24,751 bases of DNA, taken from positions 108,397 through 133,147 of the forward strand of contig VHZZ01000592.1 in assembly GCA_009801015.1 (NCBI GenBank), given 5' to 3'. Position numbers and translations under genes: made by a program. The notes under the pieces are model-generated. The model did not search any database, was not told the DNA's origin, and saw only the letters and a list, made by a program, of their open reading frames with translations. This DNA comes from Silene noctiflora (taxonomy: Eukaryota; Streptophyta; Magnoliopsida; Caryophyllales; Caryophyllaceae). Shown one piece after another: positions 10,501-19,600 of the stretch. The stretch's first letter is position 1. The number at the start of each line of letters is the position of its first letter.

Positions 10501-10767
10501 TATTCCTCTATATCCTAAAAACGAGCTAAAAGTAAAATTTTCCACAGCAGAGGGAGCATTAAACTTCATGAAAGCATGTTTCTTTTTTTATTGTACTCAC
10601 TTCATCAATAACTGCCGGGTAGCTCGAGAATTTGAGCTTTCAGAAGTGGAAACACGGTCCCCATTTTGAGTGACTTCTTCGACAGCAAATGGAGAATGTG
10701 GAATCACTTTCACTCCATGAATACCATCTAGACCTGTTTTAGTTTTCAGCACACTCTGGGAACCCAT
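7598..10767 (-). CDS. Multi-pass membrane protein with CREST-superfamily motif pattern, six exons
   Basis: I know no gene name for this plant-type protein. Exons in transcript order: 10767-10601, 9883-9822, 9715-9637, 9546-9408, 8456-8343 and 7789-7598. They total 753 nt, or 250 residues. The ATG at 10767 is preceded in frame by TAG two codons upstream. Residues 1-55 are hydrophilic and probably cytosolic. From about residue 80 hydrophobic segments alternate with short loops. Within them S122-x3-H126 (SSLYH), D140 (WVDYTM) and H231-x3-H235 (HAAWH) match, in order, the S-x3-H, D and H-x3-H residues of the CREST superfamily (alkaline ceramidases, PAQR receptors, Per1 and relatives), which bind a catalytic zinc. 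The inference is a membrane metal-dependent hydrolase, possibly acting on a lipid; the substrate is unknown. The chain ends TCNKLLE. Exon 2 is open in two frames, so residues about 56-77 are uncertain. The intron after exon 3 is GC-AG. Certainty is high that the gene is real, moderate for the family. Confidence 0.82.
7790..8342 (-). other. Intron 5 of the membrane-protein gene
   Basis: This 553-nt GT-AG intron (donor GTAATTTT, acceptor ATTTGCAG) joins ...LME to VAFAKR.... It is AT-rich, with no repeat or RNA gene recognised. Confidence 0.8.
8457..9407 (-). other. Intron 4 of the membrane-protein gene, with poly(A/T) tract
   Basis: This 951-nt GT-AG intron (donor GTGAGTGA, acceptor CTTCTGCAG) joins ...IATTTV to CLSRAL.... 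It contains a run of about 20 A on the plus strand near 8884-8903. I see no element boundaries around the run. Confidence 0.8.
9547..9636 (-). other. GC-AG intron, 90 nt, in the membrane-protein gene
   Basis: The exon ending ...QAPR can be joined in phase to the exon beginning KNMKSKLYAN only by using the donor CCAAG|GCAGGT and the acceptor ATCATGCAG. The nearby GT donor (GGCAG|GTTTCT) puts the next exon in a frame that hits TAA within ten codons. GC-AG introns are a known minor class of U2-type introns. Confidence 0.7.
9884..10600 (-). other. Intron 1 of the membrane-protein gene, carrying a Stowaway-like MITE
   Basis: This 717-nt intron has the strong donor GTGAGTAC. The acceptor is either GCAACAG at 9884 or TACGACAG at 9871, depending on which frame of exon 2 is used. 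It contains the 260-bp inverted-repeat element at 9931-10190. Confidence 0.7.
9931..10190. mobile_element. Stowaway-like MITE, about 260 bp, with a poly(C)-altered left end
   Basis: The right end, read on the minus strand, is CTACTTCCATCCC, close to the Stowaway consensus CTCCCTCCGTCCC. It is flanked by TA at 10191-10192, matching TA at 9929-9930. Inward, both arms carry the same inverted sequence: TCATTTGACTTTAGTTGTCA at the left, and TCATTTGACTTTGTTAGTCA at the right read in reverse complement. Both arms then continue into a GATCGATAT / GATATCAATAT block. The left terminus has become a run of 17 C (9933-9949). Confidence 0.75.
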
Positions 10768-10819
10768 TCTTGCCTAGTAACTGAACATCAACTGCTTACC
10801 TACAAAGCCTTGTAGGTAG

Positions 10820-10862
10820 CAGCTGAATGACAGCTGAATGACTTGTAAGTGACTTGTAAGTT
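10820..10862. repeat. Two adjacent 11-bp doublets
   Basis: CAGCTGAATGA occurs twice in tandem, followed at once by a doublet of CTTGTAAGTGA / CTTGTAAGTTC. The tract lies about 55 bp upstream of the membrane-protein start codon and just inside the inferred 5' UTR intron, near its branch-point zone. Confidence 0.7.
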
Positions 10863-11431
10863 CACAGTCAGTCTTATTTCTTCGGATCTTCGGAACCAAA
10901 GCACTGAGATATTAAGAAAGTTGTTAAAAACATGACTTTGGGAAAAGGGAAGGTTGATTCACAAGACAAAATGTAAAATACCCATTTAATAAAGTTCCCT
11001 AGTTTTCCAATGTTCTTTAAACAGGTTTGAATAACTAAGCATACTTTTTCTGTATTTCGCGCTTTTAGAGCAACATTATTAAATCAGCCTGATGAAAACA
11101 AGTGATTAGCATTAGCCAACCAACATTAATTTATTCAAAGGTTCTCTCTTTAATAACTACAGATTTATCAATTCAGAATCCATAAGAAAAAAAATCTAAC
11201 TGTATCCCACCAATTAGTATCTCTTAAAACCGTTGCATTACCCAAATCATCTCTTTTAACAATATTCAGTACTCCGTATTAATCATTTATCGAAAAGGTC
11301 TTAGCCTAATGGTTAATACGGGTGAATCCCCCTCCCTTAAATTATAATGCCCTTCTGGCTCAACCAATTGTGAACAATATGATTGAGTAAAAGTCGTACA
11401 TGATTGAGCAACTACCTGTAATTATCATATA

Positions 11432-11640
11432 ATCCCTCCGTCCCGGTCAATTGTTGTCCTTTAGTTTTGGCACAAAGACCAAGGAAAGAGGAGGGGGTCA
11501 ATTACTAAATAACAAGCGAACCAAATAGAGTGTGAATGATCAAATTGCTCATCAAGTTCATTCTTAAAATAGAAAGGACAACAATTGATTAAAACACCCA
11601 AAATGGAATAGGACAACAAATGATCGAGACGGTTCCCTCC
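11432..11640. mobile_element. Stowaway MITE, about 209 bp
   Basis: The left end ATCCCTCCGTCCCGGTCAAT is flanked by TA (11430-11431). The right end, read in reverse, is GGAGGGAACCGTCTCGATCA and is followed by TA (11641-11642). The inverted arms continue through TTGTTGTCCT. The interior (GGCACAAAGACCAAGGAAAG) has no coding capacity. A second member lies in the opposite orientation at 23111-23318. Confidence 0.8.
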
Positions 11641-11869
11641 TAGTCTGAATGTTGGTTCGCTTTCTTTTGGGCACCCAAAATTAAGGAAATGAATTTGGAC
11701 CACACAAAACACCCTAACCCATGTGGAACTGAATTTGGACCACACAAAACTTACCAAATAAGGAAAGGGAACCAAACTCAACTAGCACCGAAAAGGAAAG
11801 AGGAATCAACGCAGAGACTACGATGAGTAATATAACAAGAGTTTAGACTCTAATCAAAACTATAAATTA

Positions 11870-11940
11870 GCAATTAAGCATCTGTCCTAATGATGCATAC
11901 TCATGACCTGGGTTCAAATCCCGTCAGCATCAAATCTGCC
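11870..11940 (+). other. tRNA-like segment with a B-box, possible SINE head
   Basis: GGTTCAAATCC at about 11913-11923 fits the RNA polymerase III B-box consensus GGTTCRANNCC. It lies about 30 bp downstream of TGTCCTAATGATG, a weak A-box candidate. The arrangement resembles the tRNA-derived head of a plant SINE. It does not fold as a proper tRNA: the T-stem has a mismatch and no acceptor stem is apparent. I see no SINE tail directly downstream. Confidence 0.35.
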
Positions 11941-12063
11941 ATTGCAGTTCCCATTACAACAAAAATTAATATAAAAAAAAGAAAATCCAACCAAACAATC
12001 AATACATTACTGAGTTAAAACCAAAATGACAATAATCAAAGAGTTATTGAAACAGAGACATAC

Positions 12064-12195
12064 ATGAATAAGAGCAGTAATTGAATCCAACAGAAAAAAA
12101 AAGCGAGGAAATTGAAAGATGAGGCAGAAGAAGTTGGAAGGTAGTTTAATTAGTTGGAAAAGTAAATAAATGAAATAATTATAGAGAAGAGAGAT
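12064..12195 (-). promoter_or_regulatory. Inferred core promoter and leader exon of the membrane-protein gene
   Basis: On the minus strand CTCTATAATTATTT (about 12176-12189) is a TATA-box candidate. It is followed by a pyrimidine-rich leader (CTTTTCCAAC, CTTCCAACTTCTTCTGCCTC) and then the donor TTCAT|GTATGT at 12064/12063. The start of transcription would lie around 12150. This is an inference from composition and spacing. Confidence 0.4.
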
Positions 12196-12320
12196 GCGGA
12201 TCAGTGGAGGGGAGATGCGCGTGGTGCTCAGAATCTTCTGGAGGACACTTCCTGTGTTCCTCCAGCATATTCGCTTCTTATTGCCAGTTTGGCATTTGGC
12301 TTTAATCGTCCTACTACAGA

Positions 12321-12816
12321 AAAGGGAAAACATACCTCGGACCGGACTTACTATCTCACATTTTATTTGTTTTTGAGCATGCTTATAATATGTATAATTT
12401 TTATTTTATTTTATTTTATTTTAGAAAGGAAAACATACGTCCGATCGGATCAGATCAGATCAAATCGGATGTACTACCTCACATTTTATTTTACTTTTAG
12501 CATATGTATAATTTTTCTGTGCTTATTACCCCTTAAATTTTATTTATTTTAGAGCATATGGGTATTTTTTCCAAGTTTCTTAAAGTTAATAAGTTGGATT
12601 TTAATTTTTTCCCGCCAAAACTAAAATTTAACTAAGCTTATATGTATTGTTTTTAAGTTATATTGTAATTTTTTGAGCTTAATGTTTAAGTGAATGAACT
12701 CAGAAACTTTATAGTAAAAATCGTAATTTTTAAAACAAAACTCAAAAACTAAACTATACAATTGTTGATAGTAAGTCTGAGGTAGTACATCCGAGGTATG
12801 TTCCTTTTTCTCTCTT
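12321..12816. mobile_element. Inverted-repeat element, about 500 bp, left arm tandemly duplicated
   Basis: At 12321 the sequence AAAGGGAAAACATACCTCGG begins a block that runs through CTCACATTTTATTT to GTATAATTTTT. A diverged second copy begins at 12424 (GAAAGGAAAACATACGTCCG, then GTACTACCTCACATTTTATT). An inverted copy at about 12778-12816 reads, on the minus strand, AAAAAGGAACATACCTCGGA followed by TGTACTACCTC. A (TTTTA)n run separates the two left copies. This looks like a foldback or MITE-type element of unassigned family; the exact ends and target duplication are unresolved. Confidence 0.5.
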
Positions 12817-12984
12817 ACTGGTCCTACTATGGTTTGTGTCGGTCGAGGGCTTAAGAGAACGGAGTTACGGTCGAATTGTCGAGATTCAGCGATTTTGTTT
12901 TGGAACTGGAAAAAAAAATATTTAATTGTTTTGTCGGGCATAAAGTTTTTTTAATAAGTCTTGCTTAAATCTTGTGACGGATAA

Positions 12985-13100
12985 TGTTTGTCTTCAATAA
13001 GAATTTGTGAAAAAAAAATATTCGTCTTTAATGAGAATTTTTTTTGAAGATTTTTACTCTCCTTTAAACCCAGTTTGTAAATTCGTCTTTAATGAGAATT
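12985..13100 (+). repeat. Three dispersed copies of an 18-20 bp motif
   Basis: TTCGTCTTTAATGAGAATT occurs at 13021 and again at 13082. A diverged copy, GTTTGTCTTCAATAAGAATT, occurs at 12985. The spacing is 36 and 61 bp. The nearby words TTGTGACGGAT and TTGTGACCGAT also repeat, so the whole tract is probably a decayed tandem repeat. Confidence 0.6.
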
Positions 13101-13613
13101 GTTGTGACCGATGTATTTTAGGTTTGAAGATAATTCCGAGCCAATAAAACTTAGGTCAGGATTGAATGTCGAATCATTTCACCTTTCCAAGTACGTTGAT
13201 TCTGATTAGGTTCTTTTGAAACGAAACTGGGTTGAATCGTGTTCTAACCAGTTTATTTCTTTCAATATCACTGAAAATGTGCATCTACTCATAGTAACGT
13301 GTTCCCGTCTAACTTCCAAATAGTTGGAAATTGCTCAAATCATTTGCCAACAAAGCTTGCATTCTTGCCTTTGAATTCCGAATCCGAATTACAAAATGTC
13401 GACCTCAATACATCAACCCTTCTCTTTTGTATTGCACTGCCCTAGTGCTAAAAAAATACACGGCGGAGCAAAATAGGCCGATTAAATATTTTTTAAGTAC
13501 AGGGCTTGGATGAGATGAGTACTACAAATTTATCCGTCTACAAGTTACATTTTATGAACATGCATATTCGATCAGGAGGGTGTTATATCTAATTGGAACT
13601 CGGAAGCAACACT

Positions 13614-16600
13614 TCAACTAGTTTTTGCAGCACGGCCAAACTGAATAATCATTGCCTTGCCTTTGAAAACATAGCCGTTGACGAGATTCTGCACGCAAAA
13701 ATTTGCTAGTTGTAATTCAAAGATTAAATAACAGCAATACAGAATCACCTCACAAATATCAGGAGAACATTGTTACAGAAGAATCATAACTCCAATATAA
13801 AAAAGATTGGTATGATCAACATAGTTTTGATACCAAGAGACAATTGACGGGATTGTCAGACCAGCTAGGGAGCATAATGCCACCCATGCATAAGCATTGT
13901 ACAGCAAAGAAAGAGAAGGCACGAATTAGAAATCAGGACAACACATCTTGTCACTCTCCAGGAAGAGCAACCATAAAAAAATAAGATGCCAGATTTTGGG
14001 TATTATAGGAAGGAAGATCACGAAAGAGCAGACCACGGAAAATAGCTATAAATATTGGGAAGTAAAGTTGGAATTTCAGGTCTCTTTCTAAGTTGCCCGT
14101 GCTCATGTGTATGAAAAGACATGAAGTCATGAACTATGTGGTAACTGCAGCCACAAAGCAGTTTGGTAATCATGGTGAACAAGCACATAAAGTCATTAGA
14201 TGTTTACCAAAGCACGGTGAGCAAGTTCGGCAGAAGGAAACGTCACAAATGCTTGGCCTCTCATTCTTCCCTCCTGAAGGATAATTCAGCATTAAAAATC
14301 TCAACTTCACCACCCAGCATAAAAATCTTACATGCGTAAACAGGCATCTCAAAATGCAAGCACGGCAGAAATAAGCATAAGACCTTAAAATTGAAAGTGA
14401 CCGCTAAAAATATCAATCCACCAGACGATGATGACATCACTTCAGCACTCATTAGCAAACGGGAAGTTCCTAAAATAATTATTCTGAATATTGGGTTGGT
14501 GTGTAACTATTTTCCGATGCCTTTGTTGTAGGCTTTCCGACTTGCACACCTCAAGTTTTGCGAAATATATATACGCATAGGACTGTTAAAATCTGGCATT
14601 TATTCTGGCTAACTTCATTATTCATGGACATAATTTTCCGCTAAACTCCTTTTCCACGAAAAGTGAAAGCCTTGAGATTCGTGTAACCTATTACGGAGTA
14701 TTTTTCATTGTTTCAGTAATGTTATTCATGACATGAGTAACAACTAGCAAGGTTGGCGGGCTTGGGGTGAGAATGGCAAAAAGAAAAGTTTACTAGTCTG
14801 CTACACGGAGAATCAAAGGCCACATCTCGCATTTAGAAGTTAGAAATTCGCTATGAATACGCCCATACCGATTCGCGATTCGCGATTACAGAATGTGTGT
14901 TATTTGTACTTTTAGTAAGTCACATAATAGAATTCGCTCTTAACAATTCACGATAACAGGGTACCCAAACGAATCCGGTAACCCTGGCATCTTCAAAGAA
15001 TTCAATATTACATTCATTTTCCCACCAAAATGAGTATCGCGAGATGTGGCATTCAATTCTCAATTATAGGATTTCTGTTTATCACTTCCACTCCATGCGG
15101 CCAACCTCCTTACCTATGCCATGAATATAAGAATACAAAAGAATAACAACAATTGTACGTTACACCTGCCTCAAATTCTTCACCCTGGGCAGAAAGGGGA
15201 TTCGGTTTGAAAATTATACACACGAATAATAGAGTTAACCAGTTTCAAATTTCTGTCAACTTCTGGTTATTAAAAGGTAGCATTTTAAAATACAATTCTC
15301 AATGTGAAATAAATTAGGACTCATTCTAACTAGGGTAAATGGGTAATGTTGCATATATCCCAAGTCCTAACCCATCTAAGATAACCATACACGAGAAACA
15401 TATAGGCAATCGGCCAATGATGTAGTGAACAAATTTCTGTAGTCAGCTACTATGTATCACATATATACTTTGGGTCTCTCCATCATGATATAGACAGACT
15501 AAGCAATGAATGAGGAAACAGATTCGGGAGTAGAGGGTGACTAGCCAAGCAGATAATGACAACTGACCTGCATTAATTTCACACTAAGGCCGGCCTTAGC
15601 AGCGTCTATGCTACCAAATAGTGACCCTGTGTCAAAAAAAAATCGAAGGCAGATTAACTTCAAAACTTTGATTTGGCTGGATGCTTTGTAAAAAGGACAT
15701 GTAACTCTAAATTAGAAGTTCAGTAATGTTGAACATCATTAAACAGCATTGATTTCAGCAACAATATACTGAGTATTTTTTTACTTACCAAAAACAAAAT
15801 AAAAATCATCTGGAACCACATCTTTCGCCAAATTCTTTATGTAAAGCACAGAGGCAGGATCTCCAGCAGAGTAATTCTAGCAATACACAAAGGAGACAGA
15901 TTATAAATAACAAATCATAGTATCATAGTAATCATACAGCAAAATGAAAGAATTGAAAATGTCATTTTGATGGTTCATTAATCAATACAGCAAATCACTT
16001 AGTAATATCAGCTGAATAATACCAAGAAAAGACATCAGAGAATTGACAGATGGCGAACAAGTTACAGAATAAATAGTGAAGTTACAAGATTTAACAGAGA
16101 GTGATATTTGGGATAAGGACCAGACTTAACAAAGCATAGGCCATAGGTAACTTAATACTTAATAGTTCAAACAAAGCAATCCCTTCCGTATGATATTCAC
16201 ATCATTACTTTTTTGTCATGGCCAAAAATAACTGTTTTACTATAGGCATGTTACGAAAAATACCAAACAGCAGCCTAGAAATTTTGTACTATGGTTAGAG
16301 GTGATTAAGGGCTTGCCGAATATCATGATGAAAGTAGAACTAAAACTGGCCTACGAGTTACTCAGTTTCTGCTGATTAACTTTGAAGCTGAGGTGAAAAT
16401 GTGAGATTGAGTAAATACAGTCTTTGTACAAGTAAAATTCTCTTGTGGTATTGTTGCGGATGATGGATGACAATGAGAAGATAAAGTACTAGCCAATGTT
16501 CAGTTTTGGCAAGCACCTCATGCAATGAAAGGTGAATTAATAGAAAATTAAAATAGAACTCGCATCAGAAATCACAAAATTATTGGAGGAAAATTAGTCT

Positions 16601-19600
16601 ACCAAGTAGCAAGGCACCTCAAGTCTCCAATTTCTTGGAGACAAAAGAAATCAGACCCTTTAATTTCATCAATTGCCTGAACCACAAAGAAGCTATATAA
16701 ATCATCCATCCCCAAACATAATCTAATAACTAAACTCTGAGGAAATACGAGAATTGTGCTCAAACCAAGCACTCCTCCCTAAAAATGCCATGTGACAAAA
16801 GCTGCCTACTTTACTTCTTCACAAGCCTAAAAATTTGATAAGTCCCTGAATAGAACCACTCCTCCCTACAAATGCCACAAAAGCTTCCAGGGATTTCACT
16901 AATTCAGTATAGAAAAAGCAGGTTCACGATCCACTTCATCCATCCAGGATAAGAGGCAACAGATTAAACACTAAAGGCGTATCAGGTCATAGACATGAGG
17001 CATAGTTCAGTAAGCTCTGACGAATCCTGATTTCAGACTCTTGCAGATGATATTGTTCATATGCTGATAAGCAGCACAATGGTTAGTAGAAACATCAGAC
17101 CAGACCATCCAAGACCACAATTTGTTATGTTATGGATGGCTTCAAGGGAGGGAGGAAAGCAACCATACTAGCAGACCAACCATCAAGAGGTCTTACTCAT
17201 GGGACGTATAACTCAACTATTTCACCAAATTAACTAGGACAACTCATACATTACTGATAACAAAAGATAATGTGACATCAAAGATGTAGAACATAGCAAA
17301 AGGGTACAAGGACAACTAAATTCATGACAAGCAGGTAGCTACTAGCAATATGAGCTCCTCAAATTTCAAACACATGGTCAATAAATAGTCCATCGGGCGC
17401 TATAAAAATCAACCGATCAACACACTATAGTCGATTCATATTTGTTACTGGCGTATATGGCAAATAGAAGTACCTTAAACATTGGGAGGGACAATATCTC
17501 CTCAGGGGGTAGTTTCTGGCTTTCTATTTGTTCAATTGTTGCATATGCACCACTATCTGCATCTTGTTCCAGCTTTCCCGGTTCTTTTGCACCGTCAACA
17601 TCATTATCATCAGCTTTGACCTTTTTGGGAGCTATTCTAATCTGCACCACGACAAATGTTTAAACAGAAACCAAAGCAGAGAAAACCAACACAGTTAACA
17701 AAACTGGACTAATCAAAACCTGTAATATGGGGTTGTTCTTTTTAATTGAAGGAATCTCTTTTGGAATCAAAGAGGCGGGTTTAAGCCCAACAGCCTCATG
17801 AGACACGTCTTTATCTATTCCTGGGCCTACTATAACTTCTCGCTTGAACCTTTTTCTCGTAGGTAATGCTTGATCGTCGGCTTCCTGTAGAAAAATAAGA
17901 GGTAAATAAAAAGTCCAAATGAGCTGGTAATTGATTGCATTTTAGAAACAAAGCCCAACTTTCTGTTCTTCAACATAGGGCCAATGTACCAATAATCTGT
18001 CTAAAAATCCAAACCTTTCCATAGCTAATGAGGTATCAAATCGCTGATAATCCTAGCTTTGCAGCTTTTGTCGGCCAATGCTACAGCGATTTCACAATAT
18101 CTCTCTCTAAAATAAAACTTATCTCTAAGGTTTCTGGAGAACCTTAAAGTTCCTTTCAAACCTGATCATTTTCCATTCTATCCTTAATTGTCAGTTTGGA
18201 GCCTTGGCTTTTTTATATTTCCCTGCTCAAGGGGAGAAGAGATTTTATCAATCTATATTCTATCCTGTGTCGTTGGTAGCGTGGCCAACACCTCTACAGT
18301 GGTTCAAAGCACGTTGAAATGTTACAAATTATTGAATGAGGATGACTCTACTGTTCATAACAGTCCTAGGAAGATCTTGGATCTGCACCATAGTGTTAGG
18401 TCAAAGCCGGGATCTCTTCACTTTGTTAGGTGAAGTTTGCCGCTTTGCCCTCCTCACTTTTCCAGCTAGTATGAACATCCAAATTGCGGTGAAAAGGAGG
18501 CGAAAGTATAAAAGTAAGGTATGGATATGGAGATAGAGAACCTCCCATATTAATGAACTTATAAATAGACAGAAAGAAATGGGGATGGACATAAACAACG
18601 CGAAGAAGAGAGACATTTAGCAACTGCCTACCTCCGCGGAGAAATGTTAATGGAGGAATAGAGCCATTTCCTCCCCTTTCCTTCACCACCCACGTATTAA
18701 TGAAGGCCATACTTCAGATGACTGGGTGTGAAGGGGAAACACCCTACTTGTAATGAAAAACAACTAGTATATATGAAAGATCCATTCATCCACACATTAC
18801 CCTCCTTAGACTGTACTTGATGAGATTTTGGCTCTAACAAATTATGGTAACATTAACCAATACATGCAACAGTGCCGGCAAGACTCCACATATATTAAAT
18901 ATATACCCCATTTTGCTTACCAAACACAAAATGGAGTCTGTCCACAGGTTTTGAGAGCGAAGCTGTGAATGCAACTAGCATTCTGTCTTAATCAACTTTA
19001 GATATAAAAATATATAGTGGTGAAATATGTTGACATTAGTCACAAATTACCTCATCTGACGTTTCCATTTCTGACTCTTCACTAGAAAGATTTCCTAAGT
19101 GAGGTTTTTCCGTCGCCAAGGGCAATGGTGGTGGTGGTGGTGGCGGCGGGGCAGATGTAGGTGGAAGAGGTGGAGTGGGCAGAGCCATTCGGAATGGAGC
19201 TGGAATGTTCATTTTGTTCATCAAGTGCAGCACCTACATGAAAAATGTGAGTCCATTACTTTGTTTGAACAAATGGGAGTAAACATGAGAAGCGTATCAT
19301 CACTTTTTAAAGATAGCTGTAGTAGACTATTAACCAGAACCTGAGTATAGAAACGAGGGACAGCTATGAGAGCATTCACGATATTAGTCAATATATTTCC
19401 ATCTGGTGGAGGATAAGCATACCTATAGGAAAAAAACGCAGAAATTTTATTAGACTAAATTCAAGTATAAGACCAACTTGCTATGTGGATGGTGCGAGAG
19501 AAACGATCAGCAGTAGAGCACCAAACTTATCCAATTTGGACTCTATACTCAGTCCCATGAGTCTAAGACTGGTCCAAACATCCGACCTAACTATGTTAGC

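Larger units (their letters stand above)
10781..12063 (-). other. Probable 5' UTR intron of the membrane-protein gene
   Basis: Thirteen bases upstream of the start codon the minus strand has a GATGTTCAG acceptor (AG at 10782-10781). A matching donor, TTCAT|GTATGTCT, lies at 12064/12063, just downstream of a pyrimidine-rich leader. The inferred intron is 1283 nt. It holds the Stowaway element at 11432-11640, a tRNA-like B-box segment near 11889-11940, and short 11-bp doublets at 10820-10862. The intron is inferred from sites only. Confidence 0.4.
12196..13613. other. Intergenic region between two minus-strand genes
   Basis: The region holds the inverted-repeat element at about 12321-12816, an 18-bp dispersed repeat at 12985-13100, and presumably the 3' UTR of the downstream-most part of the U11/U12 gene (just below 13614). 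No further gene is recognised. Confidence 0.6.

Noticed and set aside
11288..11345. Possible tRNA or SINE A-box (TAGCCTAATGG)
   Set aside because: No B-box lies at the proper distance downstream; one such word is expected by chance in AT-rich DNA.
11461..11781. Minus-strand open frame of 106 codons
   Set aside because: Most of it lies in a Stowaway MITE and the rest is repeat-like, with no protein homology apparent.
14093..14284. Plus-strand open frame of 63 codons
   Set aside because: It is the antisense shadow of exon 10 of the U11/U12-65K gene.
16326..16375. Possible box C/D snoRNA (ATGATGA followed by CTGA)
   Set aside because: The spacing is under 50 nt and there is no convincing terminal stem or internal D' and C' boxes.
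18401..18710. Overlapping open frames on both strands in intron 5 of the 65K gene
   Set aside because: There are no recognisable domains, the spliced gene passes over the segment cleanly, and I could find no terminal repeats to define an insertion.
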